Positions 52,925 through 63,493 of a stretch of 64,000 nt of DNA are shown here, one piece after another. The DNA lies in the NCBI RefSeq assembly GCF_003149515.1, contig NZ_CP029145.1, positions 3,472,001 through 3,536,000 of the forward strand, given 5' to 3'. A program made the translations under genes and the position numbers. The stretch comes from Hymenobacter nivis. GTDB lineage: Bacteria > Bacteroidota > Bacteroidia > Cytophagales > Hymenobacteraceae. The notes under the pieces are model-generated. The model ran no database searches. It was given only the letters and a program-made list of their open reading frames with translations, and had not been told where the DNA came from. Each line of letters begins with the position of its first letter. Within the stretch, counting starts at the first letter, position 1.

Positions 52925-53980
52925 TTACAAAATCAGCATGGCGTCGCCGTAGCTGAAGAAGCGGTACTTCTCCTTGATGGCTTCCTTGTAGGCTTCCATC
53001 AGCAGCGGGTAGCCGGCGAAGGCGGCCGTAATCATGACGAGCGTGCTCTCCGGCAGGTGCATGTTGGTGAGCAGGCAGTTGGCAATTTTGAACTCGTAGG
53101 GCGGGAAGATGAACCGGTCGTTCCAGCCCTGGGTGGGCTTCATGCGGGCGTTGGCCGACACCGACGACTCCATGGCCCGCAGCGTGGTGGTGCCGATGGC
53201 GCACACGCGCTTCTTGGCGTCCAGCGCTTTGTTGACGATGGCGCAGGCCTCGGGGCCCACGATGAAATTCTCCGAGTCCGTTTTGTGCTTGGTCAGGTCC
53301 TCCACGTCCACCGTGCGGAAGGTGCCCAGGCCCACGTGCAGCGTCACGGCCGCCGTTTCGATGCCCTTAATTTCCATGCGCTTCATCACCTCGCGGGTGA
53401 AGTGCAGGCCGGCCGCGGGCACGGCCACCGCGCCGATGTTCTCGGCATAAATGGTCTGGTAACGCTCCTTGTCGGCGGGCTCGGTCTCGCGTTGCAGCGT
53501 CTCCTTCGGAATGGGCGTTTCGCCCAGCTCGTGCAGCGCCTTACGGAAATCCTCGTCTGAGCCATCAAACAAAAACTTGATGGTGCGGCCGCGCGAAGTG
53601 GTATTGTCGATGACCTCGGCCACCATGTCGCTCTCGCCAAAGTACAGCTTGTTGCCAACGCGGATTTTCCGGGCCGGGTCCACCAGCACGTCCCACAGGC
53701 GCAGCTCCTTGTTCAGCTCACGCAGCAAAAACACCTCAATCGTGGCGCCGGTCTTTTCCTTGTTGCCGTACATGCGGGCCGGAAAAACCTTGGTGTCGTT
53801 GAGCACGAAGGTGTCGCCTTCGGTGAAGTAGTCGAGAATATCTTTGAAGCCGCGGTGCTCGATGGTGCCGGTGGCGCGGTGCAACACCATCAGGCGGCTG
53901 TCGTCGCGGTTGCGGGCCGGGTGCGTAGCAACCAGCTCCTGGGGGAGTTCAAACTTGAACTCATGCAATTTCATGGCCAT
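52925..53980 (-). CDS. queA: tRNA preQ1(34) S-adenosylmethionine ribosyltransferase-isomerase
   Basis: Transfers the ribosyl part of SAM to preQ1 at the wobble base of tRNA, making epoxyqueuosine. 351 residues, the usual size. Conserved blocks: [24 protein letters not shown] (about 9-32), [76 protein letters not shown] and [18 protein letters not shown]. Start at ATG 53980; another ATG in frame at 53974 is as likely. An exact TACTTTTG box lies 41 bases upstream. Confidence 0.96.
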   Translation of the reverse strand: MAMKLHEFKFELPQELVATHPARNRDDSRLMVLHRATGTIEHRGFKDILDYFTEGDTFVLNDTKVFPARMYGNKEKTGATIEVFLLRELNKELRLWDVLVDPARKIRVGNKLYFGESDMVAEVIDNTTSRGRTIKFLFDGSDEDFRKALHELGETPIPKETLQRETEPADKERYQTIYAENIGAVAVPAAGLHFTREVMKRMEIKGIETAAVTLHVGLGTFRTVDVEDLTKHKTDSENFIVGPEACAIVNKALDAKKRVCAIGTTTLRAMESSVSANARMKPTQGWNDRFIFPPYEFKIANCLLTNMHLPESTLVMITAAFAGYPLLMEAYKEAIKEKYRFFSYGDAMLIL

Positions 53981-54020
53981 CCGGGCAGTATTAGGGGGAA
54001 GTTAACGAAATTTGGGAACG

Positions 54021-54028
54021 CAAAAGTA
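54021..54028 (-). promoter_or_regulatory. -7 box of queA
   Basis: Minus-strand TACTTTTG matches TAnnTTTG and lies 40 bases before the ATG at 53980. Confidence 0.5.
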
Positions 54029-54065
54029 CGGCTTTTTTTGGAAGCAGCGGCGCTGGGCCCCCGGG

Positions 54066-54216
54066 GCGGGCGGCCAGCTTTTCGCTGGCTGCCCGCTAAT
54101 TGCTGGAACAAACAGGGCTCCGCAAGCAACCGGTGCCCGGGGTCGTACTATGCATTAAGGAACAAAGCAGCGGTGGCAATGATTGGCGGGTGGCCGGCGA
54201 AAAGCCCGCCGCCCGC
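54066..54216. repeat. Pair of inverted REP-like hairpins (copy 2)
   Basis: The left unit (54066-54096) folds as GCGGGC-g-GCCAGC-TTTTC-GCTGGC-t-GCCCGC and continues CTAATTG; the right unit (54181-54216) is its imperfect inverse. Compared with 29834, the inner stem differs on both sides (GCCAGC/GCTGGC against GCCGGC/GCCGGC), a covariation that keeps pairing. Confidence 0.8.
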
Positions 54217-54269
54217 CCCGGGGGCCCGTTCACGCGGCTTGCAATTCGCGCCCGCGCTACCTTTACCCC

Positions 54270-55529
54270 ATGCTCGCCCTGCGCCTCACCTTCGAAAGTA
54301 TCCGTTTTGCCTGGGACGCCCTGCGGGGCAACGTGCTGCGCACGGTGCTCTCGCTGCTGGGCGTCACGGTTGGCATCTTTGCCATCATCGCCGTGTTCGC
54401 CGTCGTCGATTCGCTGGAGGCCAACGTGCGCCACAGCATGGACTTCATCGGCGACAAGGTGATTTACGTGGGCAAGTGGCCCTGGAAGTTCGACGCCAAC
54501 CGGCCCTGGTGGAAATACTTCAACCGGCCCGTGCCCACCGAGCGCGAGTTTCGGGAGCTGCAAAAGCGCCTGGGCCCCAACAATAAGGGCGTGGCCATTT
54601 TCGTGGCCAACGGCGGCAACATCCTCAAGGCCGGGGCCAACTCCGTGGCCGACTGCGCTCTGCAGGGCGTGAGCTACGAGTATCGCGCCATCAGCAACGT
54701 GCCCGTGGAAGACGGCCGCTACTTCACGCCCCAGGAAATGGCCGACGCCCGGCCCGTGGCCATCCTCGGGGCCACCATTGCCGAAAACCTCTACCCGCAG
54801 GGCCACGCCCTGGGCCAGGAGTTCAAGGTGCGCGGCGCCAAGTTCATTGTCATCGGGGTGATGAAAAAGGAGGGTAAAAACATGCTCGACACGCCCAGCA
54901 ACGACGCCAACTGCCTGATTCCGTACGGGGCCTTCGCCAAGCTGTTTGCCCTGAGCGCCACCGGCATGGGGGGCCCCAGCCCGTCGCTCGGCGTGAAGGG
55001 CCGCGACGATGACCCCGGCCTGCTGAACCTGGAGTACGAGATGGAGGGCGTGATGCGTAACATCCGCGGCCTCAAGCCCAAGCAGGAGGACAACTTCGCC
55101 CTGAACCGCCCCGAAATGATTGCCTCGGCCATCGGCAAGCTTTTCGACATCATTGGCATTGCGGGGGCCGTCATCGGCTCGTTTGCCATCCTGGTGGGCG
55201 GCTTCGGCATTGCCAACATCATGTTCGTGTCGGTGCGCGAGCGCACCAGCATCATCGGCATCCAGAAGTCGCTGGGGGCCCAGAACTTCTTCATCCTCTT
55301 CCAGTTCTTGTTCGAGGCCGTGTTTCTCTGTCTCATCGGCGGCGGGCTGGGCATCCTGCTGGTCTGGTTCATCACGCTGGTGCCGCAGGATTATTTGCCG
55401 CTGTTCCTCTCTAGCGGCAACGTGGCGTTGGGCCTGCTCGTGTCGGTGGGCATCGGCATCCTGGCCGGCATCGTGCCCGCCATCATCGCCGCCAACCTCG
55501 ACCCCGTGGAGGCCATCCGGGCCAAGTAG
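54270..55529 (+). CDS. ABC transporter permease, MacB/FtsX type
   Basis: 419 residues. N-terminal helix (LRTVLSLLGVTVGIFAIIAVFAVVDSL, about 22-48), a large periplasmic domain (about 50-280, MacB_PCD type with a P-x-x-x-E-F/R-x-L head), then three C-terminal helices: IAGAVIGSFAILVGGFGIANIMFVSVRERTSIIGI, FLFEAVFLCLIGGGLGILLVWF and ALGLLVSVGIGILAGIVPAIIAANLDPVEAIRAK. GIxKSLGA-type and DPVEAIR motifs are classic MacB permease signatures. The ATPase partner is not adjacent. Role probably export or envelope signalling; substrate unknown. ATG at 54270, with TACCTTTA only 4 bases before it. Confidence 0.9.
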   Translation: MLALRLTFESIRFAWDALRGNVLRTVLSLLGVTVGIFAIIAVFAVVDSLEANVRHSMDFIGDKVIYVGKWPWKFDANRPWWKYFNRPVPTEREFRELQKRLGPNNKGVAIFVANGGNILKAGANSVADCALQGVSYEYRAISNVPVEDGRYFTPQEMADARPVAILGATIAENLYPQGHALGQEFKVRGAKFIVIGVMKKEGKNMLDTPSNDANCLIPYGAFAKLFALSATGMGGPSPSLGVKGRDDDPGLLNLEYEMEGVMRNIRGLKPKQEDNFALNRPEMIASAIGKLFDIIGIAGAVIGSFAILVGGFGIANIMFVSVRERTSIIGIQKSLGAQNFFILFQFLFEAVFLCLIGGGLGILLVWFITLVPQDYLPLFLSSGNVALGLLVSVGIGILAGIVPAIIAANLDPVEAIRAK

Positions 55530-55557
55530 CCAGGGGCCCCTGAATACAAGTAGGAAC

Positions 55558-55649
55558 CGTCATGCTGAGCGCAGCCGAAGCATCTCTCCTGCTCAACTAA
55601 TTATGATTGCCGGCGCGGGAGAGATGCTTCGGCTGCGCTCAGCATGACG
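55558..55649. repeat. Intergenic palindromic repeat, family 1 copy C
   Basis: Perfect 31-nt arms (CGTCATGCTGAGCGCAGCCG start) around a 30-base loop. Both arms carry the same CAGCCG change relative to copy A's CAGTCG, so the pairing is preserved by compensating substitutions. An upstream start of rfaE2 would fall inside it. Confidence 0.9.
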
Positions 55650-55667
55650 TTTAAAAACGACACTCTC

Positions 55668-56147
55668 ATGTGGACGAAAGATAAAATCCTGACCCTGGGT
55701 CAACTACGGGCCCAGCTGGCCGCGTGGCGCGCCGCTGGCCGGCCCATTGTGTTCACCAACGGTTGCTTCGATTTGCTACACCTCGGGCACGTCGACTACC
55801 TGGAGCAGGCCCGGCACCTGGGCGGAGCCCTGGTGGTGGGCCTGAACACCGACGCCTCGGTGAGCCGCCTCAAGCCCGGCCGGCCGCTGCAAGACGAGCA
55901 GGCCCGGGCCCGCATCCTGGCCAGCCTGGCCTTCGTCGATGCGGTGGTGCTCTTCGGCGAGCCCACGCCCCTGGCCCTTATCGAGGCCGTGCGGCCCGAC
56001 GTGCTGGTAAAGGGCGACGATTATAGTATTGACGGAATTGTGGGCCACGATTTTGTGTTAAATAACGGCGGGCAGGTCCGCACCGTCCCCCTGGTGCCGG
56101 GCTACAGCACCTCACGCATTGTCGAGAAGGTGCGAAGCGGCGCCTAG
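55668..56147 (+). CDS. rfaE2: D-glycero-beta-D-manno-heptose 1-phosphate adenylyltransferase
   Basis: Adenylates heptose-1-phosphate to ADP-heptose for the LPS core; 159 residues, so it is the free-standing C-terminal half of bifunctional HldE. The nucleotidyltransferase HxGH motif is in FTNGCFDLLHLGHVDY (29-44), followed by SVSRLKPGRPLQDEQARARIL and VLVKGDDYSIDGIVGHDFV, GYSTSRIVEKVR. The kinase half is not in the window. ATG at 55668 was chosen, since the earlier in-frame ATG lies in the palindrome. Confidence 0.95.
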   Translation: MWTKDKILTLGQLRAQLAAWRAAGRPIVFTNGCFDLLHLGHVDYLEQARHLGGALVVGLNTDASVSRLKPGRPLQDEQARARILASLAFVDAVVLFGEPTPLALIEAVRPDVLVKGDDYSIDGIVGHDFVLNNGGQVRTVPLVPGYSTSRIVEKVRSGA

Positions 56148-56224
56148 CTGGTCTGATCCTTAATTTGCACTGTTGCCCGGGGCCCCGGGGCCCCAAAATT
56201 TTGTTTCCCTAATTCCTTTTTGCC

Positions 56225-56893
56225 ATGTATTTCCTCGTAATTCTGTTGATGCTCGTGAGCTGGGGTATTCAGTGGCGCCTGCGTAGCAAGTTCAAAAAGT
56301 ACGCCCAGGTGGGCCTGCAATCGGGCCTCACCGGGGCCCAGATTGCCGAGCTAATGCTGGCCGACCACGGCATTACCGACGTGCGCATTATCAGCACCGA
56401 CGGTAGCCTTACCGACCACTACAACCCGGCCACCAAAACCGTGAACCTGAGCGAAGGCGTGTACGCCGAGCGCAGCGCCGCCGCCGCCGCCGTGGCCGCC
56501 CACGAGTGCGGCCACGCCGTGCAGCACGCCACGGCCTATTCGATGCTCCAGTTCCGCTCGGCCATGGTGCCGGCCCTCAGCGCCGTGTCGCGCTACATGC
56601 CCTGGATTTTGCTGGCCGGTATTTTCATGCTGAACCGCACCGTGATTCCGCTGGGCTTGGGCATCGCCCTTTTCTCGCTCACTACTTTGTTCTCGTTCGT
56701 GACGTTGCCCGTCGAGTTCGACGCCTCGCGCCGGGCCCTGGCCTGGATGGACAAGCGCGGCGTGGTGACCGTACAGGAGCACGCCATGGCCAAAGATGCC
56801 CTCTGGTGGGCCGCCATGACTTATGTGGTAGCCGCCATCAGCTCGCTGGCCACGCTGCTCTACTACGTGATGATTTTCATGCGCCGCCGCTAG
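56225..56893 (+). CDS. Zinc metallopeptidase, YugP type
   Basis: 222 residues, membrane-embedded. N-terminal helix, then the zinc-binding AAHECGHAVQHA (His93, Glu94, His97), two further helices (WILLAGIFMLNRTVIPLGLGIALFSLTTLFSFVTLPVEFDASRRAL) and a C-terminal helix before RRR. FDASRRAL contains the usual third-ligand region. This matches the neutral zinc metallopeptidase family 2 (YugP). Substrate unknown. ATG start. Confidence 0.92.
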   Translation: MYFLVILLMLVSWGIQWRLRSKFKKYAQVGLQSGLTGAQIAELMLADHGITDVRIISTDGSLTDHYNPATKTVNLSEGVYAERSAAAAAVAAHECGHAVQHATAYSMLQFRSAMVPALSAVSRYMPWILLAGIFMLNRTVIPLGLGIALFSLTTLFSFVTLPVEFDASRRALAWMDKRGVVTVQEHAMAKDALWWAAMTYVVAAISSLATLLYYVMIFMRRR

Positions 56894-56920
56894 TTTCTGC
56901 GGCTGGTTTCGCCTCTGGTA

Positions 56921-56954
56921 AGCCCCGGTTCTGCGCAGCAGGGCCGGGGCTTTT
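56921..56954 (+). terminator. Rho-independent terminator after the metallopeptidase gene
   Basis: AGCCCCGG pairs with CCGGGGCT; TTT follows. Loop TTCTGCGCAGCAGGG itself holds a small hairpin. Confidence 0.75.
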
Positions 56955-56997
56955 GCGTGGGCCAACACCTGGGCCCCAGCGCCCGTTAAGGCCGGGT

Positions 56998-57291
56998 ATG
57001 AGCGACTCTCCCACGCTATTGCTGCGCGTAGCCACCGTCTGGGCCGTGCCCGGCCTGGGCCTGCTGGCCCTGCCCGCCGGCCCCGACGAGGCCCTGCGTG
57101 CCCACGTCCTGCACACGGCCTTGCCCGTCGAGGCCCGCCTACCAGGGGGGGGTACCGCCGCCGGCACCGCCACGGTGGAGGAAATCGAGCGCGCCGGCGT
57201 GGCCTCCTACGGCCTGCTGCTCGACCTGGGGGCTCTGGCCGCGGTGCCGCCGGACACCGAAATCTGGCAGGTGCCCAGCGCTGGCAAATAA
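56998..57291 (+). CDS. Small protein of unknown function
   Basis: 97 residues. Reads SPTLLLRVATVWAVPGLGLLALPAGP, VLHTALPVEARLPGG, TATVEEIERAGVASYGLLLDLGALAAVPPDTEIW. The pattern of small strands with a closing 'GLLLDL...PPDTEIW' suggests a compact beta-rich domain. No signal peptide or membrane helix; no family recognised. ATG start, 44 bases after the terminator. Codon use matches the neighbours, which supports a real gene. Confidence 0.55.
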   Translation: MSDSPTLLLRVATVWAVPGLGLLALPAGPDEALRAHVLHTALPVEARLPGGGTAAGTATVEEIERAGVASYGLLLDLGALAAVPPDTEIWQVPSAGK

Positions 57292-57318
57292 GCGGGGCCA
57301 AGCTCAGGCAGCGGGGAT

Positions 57319-57361
57319 AAATGCTACTTAATATAGTTTGTATAATATATATTGAGTAGCT
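57319..57361. promoter_or_regulatory. AT-rich inverted repeat upstream of the LuxR-type gene
   Basis: GCTACTTAATATA and TATATTGAGTAGC are imperfect inverses spanning TTTGTATAA, in otherwise GC-rich DNA. A candidate operator or promoter. Confidence 0.4.
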
Positions 57362-57445
57362 TGGGGCATCTTTCCACCCCGTGGGAGCCCAAGCGTTGCC
57401 GGTTGGTCCGCGCGGCGGCCGCCCCGCCACCCTTTTGCCTTTGCG

Positions 57446-58069
57446 ATGACGGCTTCTCCTCCGGCGGTTCTGCTCGTGGCCGCGCCTAGTTTGTTCCGGC
57501 AGGGTCTGCTGGGGCTGTTGCGCCAGCGCTGGCCCCAGCTGCTGCTCACCCTCACCGCCGATGCCACCCAGGTGGCCGCGCTGGTGGCCCGCCGCCCCTT
57601 CGGCGCGCTGGTGCTCGACGGCGGCAGCCTGCCCGGGCCGGTGCTGCCCCGCCTGCTGGCCCAGGTGCGCCAAGTGCGCCCCGCCCAGCGCCTGCTAGTG
57701 CTGGCCGATGCCCGCCCAGCCGCCCCGCTCGCCGGGCACGCGGGGCCCGGCCCGCCGCTGGTGCTGCCCCGCCACGTGCTGCCCCAGGCCCTGGCCGCCG
57801 CCCTGGCCCCCTGGCTGGCTGACGAGGCCGCGCCGCCGGCTACCACGCGCCCGGCCCGGGCCCCCGCCGTGGCCACCGCCTTCAGCCCTCGCGAGCTGGA
57901 AGTGCTGCGCCTGGTAGTGGACGACTACTGCAACCAGGAAATTGCCGGCCACCTCTACCTGAGCGTGCGCACCGTGGAGAGCCACCGCCGCGCCCTGCTC
58001 CAGAAATCGGGGGCCCGCACGCTGGTAGGGCTGGTGGCCTGGGCCCTGCGCGCGGGCATGGTGGCCTGA
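57446..58069 (+). CDS. LuxR-type response regulator with degenerate receiver
   Basis: 207 residues. The N-terminal half has receiver layout, but the acidic pair that binds Mg is missing (VLLVAAPSLFRQG where VDD/VDDH is usual), while an Asp is retained at LVLDGGSLPG. An Ala/Pro-rich linker (about 120-145) joins the HTH: FSPRELEVLRLVVDDYCNQEIAGHLYLSVRTVESHRRALLQKSG (about 148-192), a clear LuxR/NarL DNA-binding domain. It probably acts without phosphorylation. No kinase is adjacent. AT-rich promoter-like DNA with an inverted repeat (GCTACTTAATATA and TATATTGAGTAGC) lies about 90 bases upstream. Confidence 0.88.
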   Translation: MTASPPAVLLVAAPSLFRQGLLGLLRQRWPQLLLTLTADATQVAALVARRPFGALVLDGGSLPGPVLPRLLAQVRQVRPAQRLLVLADARPAAPLAGHAGPGPPLVLPRHVLPQALAAALAPWLADEAAPPATTRPARAPAVATAFSPRELEVLRLVVDDYCNQEIAGHLYLSVRTVESHRRALLQKSGARTLVGLVAWALRAGMVA

Positions 58070-58212
58070 CGATTAGCAACCGCGAGGCCTGGAAATTGGT
58101 ATAAAGTATTGCCTTACAGAATATTTCACTTGAACCGCTGGTGTTACGGCCTCAAGCTGGGGCGCCGGGGCCCTGGCTGGGCAAAAAGAGTTTAAATTTT
58201 CCTCAACGCACC

Positions 58213-59187
58213 ATGCTAGCGAAAAAAGCGCGAGCCGCCGCCCTCAAAAGTGCTACCGATCAGGTCCAGCAGGTGCTGGCGCTTCGCGACCAGGCCCTGC
58301 AAACCCGGCAGGCCGTGCTGAAAAAGCGCGCCTCCCAAACAGCCGGTGCGCGCCTGGCAGCACGGGCCGCTGCCCCCGCGCTGACGTCCACAGCGCAGGC
58401 GTTCGTCGCCGCCTACGGGGGCCTGCCCAGCGCCGGCATCCTGGTGGCCGAGGGCGATTCGTGGTTCGACTACCCGGGAACCGACATTCTGAAGCAGCTC
58501 GAAGACCAGCACGGGTTCGAGGTCGAATCGGTGGCGCACCGGGGCGACCCCGTGGAGGCCATGGCCTACGAGGGCGGCCAGCTCCAGGCCTTCGCCCGCA
58601 CCCTGGAAAACGTGCTGCTGCGGCGTGGGGTGCTGCCGCGGGCCATCCTGCTGTCGGGCGGGGGCAACGATGTGGCCGGCTCCGACTTCCACGTGCTACT
58701 AAACCACGCCGAATCGACGGCGCCGGGCCTGAACCAAACCATCGTCCGGGGCCTCATCGAAGAGCGGCTGCAAGCGGCCTACGTCAACATTCTGGATACC
58801 GTGACGCAGATCTGCGTGGCGCGCATGGGCCAGCCGCTGCCCATCCTGCTGCACGGCTACGACTACCCCGTGCCCGACGGCCGGGGCTTCTGGGGCGGCT
58901 GGGGCCCCTTGCCCGGCCCGTGGCTGGCCCCCGGCTTCGAGCAGAAGGGCTACCACGACTTGGCGCAGCGCAAAGCCCTGGCCCGGCAGCTCATCGACGC
59001 CTTCAATGTGATGCTGGCCGAAGTGGTGGCCCGGCCCGAGTACGCCCATGTGCAGTACGTGGACCTGCGCGGCACCCTGCCCACCGACGGGCCCTACCGC
59101 ACCTGGTGGGCCAACGAGCTGCACCCCACCCCCAAAGGCTTCGGCCGCGTGGCCGACCGGTTTGCGGCGCTGCTGGTGCCGGCGTAG
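58213..59187 (+). CDS. SGNH/GDSL-type hydrolase
   Basis: 324 residues. A basic helical head (KKARAAALKSATDQVQQVLALRDQALQTRQ) of about 65 residues precedes the hydrolase: block I EGDSWFDYPG (Ser near 82), block III SGGGNDVAG, and block V NELHPTPKGFGRVAD with the catalytic His near the end. The closing DLRGTL-ELHP arrangement is that of SGNH esterases. No signal peptide, so the substrate is probably intracellular. ATG at 58213 preferred to GTG at 58141 because the latter encodes no recognised sequence. Confidence 0.8.
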   Translation: MLAKKARAAALKSATDQVQQVLALRDQALQTRQAVLKKRASQTAGARLAARAAAPALTSTAQAFVAAYGGLPSAGILVAEGDSWFDYPGTDILKQLEDQHGFEVESVAHRGDPVEAMAYEGGQLQAFARTLENVLLRRGVLPRAILLSGGGNDVAGSDFHVLLNHAESTAPGLNQTIVRGLIEERLQAAYVNILDTVTQICVARMGQPLPILLHGYDYPVPDGRGFWGGWGPLPGPWLAPGFEQKGYHDLAQRKALARQLIDAFNVMLAEVVARPEYAHVQYVDLRGTLPTDGPYRTWWANELHPTPKGFGRVADRFAALLVPA

Positions 59188-59306
59188 GGCCCCCGCCCCC
59201 GGCTTGCTCCGCCCGTGTCTACGCAGGGGCCCCGCGCGGGCAGCAAGTAGCCACTTAGCCCCCCCCTAGCGACGTCGTTTCTTCTCACCCTCAATATTTT
59301 GCCGCC

Positions 59307-59816
59307 ATGAGAAAGTGCGTTCTCTTCCTGCTCGCCGCCGTTGGCTGGTGCGGGTTCAGCAGCTGCGCCGGCTACCGAATCAAAAAAATCGACGCCGCAG
59401 ATACCACCACCGAAGGCCTGCGCTACTGCCGCTCGGCCCCCTACCTGCTGGTGAGTTCGGTGAGCACCCCTGGAGAAACTGCTGCCACGGCGGCCTACCA
59501 GGTGGTGTACCTGCCCGACCCGGCCCAGACCTACGTCATCCAGCGGCACGGCGGGCTCGGCACCGTCAACGTCACGGCGGCCCTCACCGAGAGCGGGTTG
59601 CTCACCCAGTTTGGGGGCGCTACCGATTCAAAGGTGCCCGACCTCATCACGGCCCTCGGCGGTATCTTGCCCAGCGTGATAGGCTTGAAAGCGCGAGCCC
59701 AGGAGAACGGGCCCCCCGCTGCTCCCGCGCCGCGGCTCTTCAAAATAGTGTTCGGCGCCAACAACCCGGCTGGCATTAAGCTTGTTGAAGTTCAACTAGA
59801 TACAACGGAAAAATAA
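59307..59816 (+). CDS. Putative lipoprotein of unknown function
   Basis: 169 residues. Signal peptide with lipobox CGFSSC (Cys near 20), then GYRIKKIDAADTTTEGLRYCRSAPYLLVSS, a polar middle with YQVVYLPDPAQTYVIQRHGGLGTVNVTAALTESGLLTQFGG, and a C-terminal FKIVFGANNPAGIKLVEVQ. The alternation suggests beta strands. The 'GxRYYxPxPYLLV ... PDxxxxYxIxxxxGxG' arrangement occurs in small phage-like or envelope proteins, but I cannot name the family. ATG start. Confidence 0.65.
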   Translation: MRKCVLFLLAAVGWCGFSSCAGYRIKKIDAADTTTEGLRYCRSAPYLLVSSVSTPGETAATAAYQVVYLPDPAQTYVIQRHGGLGTVNVTAALTESGLLTQFGGATDSKVPDLITALGGILPSVIGLKARAQENGPPAAPAPRLFKIVFGANNPAGIKLVEVQLDTTEK

Positions 59817-59907
59817 GCATCTGCCCGTTCCTCGGCGCATAGCGAAAAAATAGCGCGAACCGGGCCGGTCCGCGCTGTTGCGTTGGTAAGCCAGGGGCCC
59901 CGGGGCC

Positions 59908-61572
<1,665 letters not shown>

Positions 61573-61764
61573 GGGAAAAGGCGTAGGGATGGGGTGTGGG
61601 ACGGAAAAAAACAAAGAACGGCAGCCCGCTCGGGAAACTGGCCCGCCCGGGGCCCCGCGTCCGGGGCAGGTTCTGTTTCCCGCGTGGCCGTTTTCGCGTA
61701 AACTTGTAATTTCTGGCCGTTTCGGGTGGCCACTGCCCTTCTTATTGCCTCAAATTCCTGCCTG

Positions 61765-61772
61765 TACTTTTC
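61765..61772 (+). promoter_or_regulatory. -7-like box of the DUF349 gene
   Basis: TACTTTTC (one mismatch to TAnnTTTG) ends 2 bases before the ATG. As at rpoN, this would give a leaderless transcript or indicates another start. Confidence 0.3.
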
Positions 61773-61774
61773 TT

Positions 61775-63091
61775 ATGGAACCAACCGACCACTTGCTGGC
61801 TGCTGCGCAGCGCTTCGGCTACGTGGCCGACGGCGAAGTGTGGCTGCGCCCCGTGCTGGGCCAGCCCGCCCGCCGCGTGGGCCTGGTGAAGGAGTCGGAC
61901 GCCGACGCCCTCACTTACTTCGCCCGCCGCTTCGAGGCCTTCCGGGCCAAAGTCGACGAGCTGCTGGACCGCATGGCGGCCAGCGACAACCAGGGCTCTT
62001 TCCTGATGAAGGTGCTGCACCTGAAGGAGCAAACCCTGGCCTACGACGCGCTGGGCGACTTTGCTGCCCTGCGCCTACAACTGGAGGCCGCCGAGGCGGC
62101 CGTGGGCGTGGGCGTGGCCCGCAACCGCGAGAAAAACCTGGCCACCAAAATCGGTTTCGTAGAGGAGGCCGAGGCCCTGCGCGAGAGCGTGGAGTGGGTG
62201 TCGGCCAGCGAAAAGGTGAAGGACCTACGCCAGGGCTGGCTCAAAACCGGGCCCGTGGACAAGCCCCTGGCCGACGAGCTGGAGGCGCGCTTCCAGGCCG
62301 CCCTTCAGGCTTTTTTCGACCGCCGCCGGGCCTTCCAGGCCGATAAAAAGGCCATGGCCAACCGCGTCATGAACCGCTACCGCGACCTAGTGCTACAAGC
62401 CGAGCAGCTCCGCGAATCGACGCAGTTTGAGGGGGCCTCGCGCCAGCTCAAACTACTCCAGCAAACTTGGCGCGAAGTAGGCGGCAGCCTGCCCAAGAAG
62501 CAGGCTGCCGAGCTGTGGGCGCGCTTTCGCGGGGCCAACAACTACTTTTTCGAGCGCCTCAAGCAGCACGCGGAGGCCCAGCGCGCCGCGGGGCCCCACG
62601 CCGGGGCTCCCGGCTTGCCCGAGGAGCTGCTGGCCCGCAAGCGCTCCCTGGCCGAGCGCGCCGAAGCCCTGCTGGCCGTGCCCCCGCAGGAAGCCATTCA
62701 GCAGGCCAAAAACCTGCAAACCGAGTGGAAGCAGGTCGGCACGGTGCGCGGCGAAGAGTCGGACCGCATCTGGCAGCGCTTCATGCTGGCCTGCGACAAG
62801 GTGTTTGAGCTGAGCGCTTTGGAGTACCATTTGCGCAAGCGCCCGCTGCCCGAGGGTGGGGCCCCCGGCGGCCGCGCCCAGTTGCGGGCCGCCGCCCTGC
62901 GCGAGCTGCTTAAAACTGACGCTGAGGAGCTGGAAACGCTACGCGGCAACTTCGACAACCTGGCCGCCACGCCCGCCAACGAGGCGTTCCGGCAGCTGCT
63001 GCAAACCAAAATTCGCTCGCTGGAGCGAAAAGTGCGCACCAAAAACGATTTAATTGTGCTTTTTGACCAGCAGGCCGGTAAAATGGCTTAA
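61775..63091 (+). CDS. DUF349-domain helical protein
   Basis: 438 residues, almost entirely alpha-helical and charged. DUF349 units recur: KTGPVDKPLADELEARFQAALQAFFDRRRAF, LQQTWREVGGSLPKKQAAELWARFRGANNYFFERLK, LQTEWKQVGTVRGEESDRIWQRFMLACDKVF. Each holds the W-x-x-(V/T)-G and W-x-R-F repeat of the family, and coiled-coil stretches link them. DUF349 proteins are soluble; some act in stress or nucleoid contexts, but the role here is not known. ATG at 61775. The DUF2795 gene follows. Confidence 0.88.
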   Translation: MEPTDHLLAAAQRFGYVADGEVWLRPVLGQPARRVGLVKESDADALTYFARRFEAFRAKVDELLDRMAASDNQGSFLMKVLHLKEQTLAYDALGDFAALRLQLEAAEAAVGVGVARNREKNLATKIGFVEEAEALRESVEWVSASEKVKDLRQGWLKTGPVDKPLADELEARFQAALQAFFDRRRAFQADKKAMANRVMNRYRDLVLQAEQLRESTQFEGASRQLKLLQQTWREVGGSLPKKQAAELWARFRGANNYFFERLKQHAEAQRAAGPHAGAPGLPEELLARKRSLAERAEALLAVPPQEAIQQAKNLQTEWKQVGTVRGEESDRIWQRFMLACDKVFELSALEYHLRKRPLPEGGAPGGRAQLRAAALRELLKTDAEELETLRGNFDNLAATPANEAFRQLLQTKIRSLERKVRTKNDLIVLFDQQAGKMA

Positions 63092-63190
63092 CCTTTGAAG
63101 CCGGTTTACGTTGGCGGGAGCGCGAACCTATTGCCGTACTTATTCGGTCTTAGCGCCTACCTTCGCTCAACTCTTTATTTTTTTTTTACT

Positions 63191-63412
63191 ATGTACTGGA
63201 CCCTCGAACTGGCCTCCTACCTGGAAGACGCCCCTTGGCCCGCCACCAAAGACGAATTGATTGACTTTTCCATCCGCTCGGGCGCGCCCATGGAAGTGGT
63301 AGAAAACCTCCAGGGCCTGGAAGACGACGGCCAGCCCTATGAGAGCATCGAGGAGGTGTGGCCCGACTACCCCACTAAGGAGGACTTCATGTTCAACGAG
63401 GACGAGTATTAA
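63191..63412 (+). CDS. DUF2795 family small protein
   Basis: 73 residues: MYWTLELASYLEDAPWPATK, then DELIDFSIRSGAPMEVVENL and acidic end YPTKEDFMFNEDEY. It matches a highly conserved small cytosolic DUF2795 protein of Bacteroidota. The function is not known. ATG at 63191; earlier in-frame codons overlap a T-rich promoter region and the DUF349 stop. It is ended by the strong terminator at 63428. Confidence 0.9.
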   Translation: MYWTLELASYLEDAPWPATKDELIDFSIRSGAPMEVVENLQGLEDDGQPYESIEEVWPDYPTKEDFMFNEDEY

Positions 63413-63427
63413 GTGAACTAAAAATTC

Positions 63428-63493
63428 AAAAAAAGGCAGGAATAGGGCCCCGGGTTTCGCCAGAAACCCGGGGCCCTATTCCTGCCTTTTTTT
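63428..63493. terminator. Very strong bidirectional terminator
   Basis: A perfect 30-bp stem: A-run, GGCAGGAATAGGGCCCCGGG, TTT, a CGCCAG loop, and the exact inverse ending in seven T. It serves both convergent genes, and the crtY stop codon (63476-63478) lies within its stem. Confidence 0.93.
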
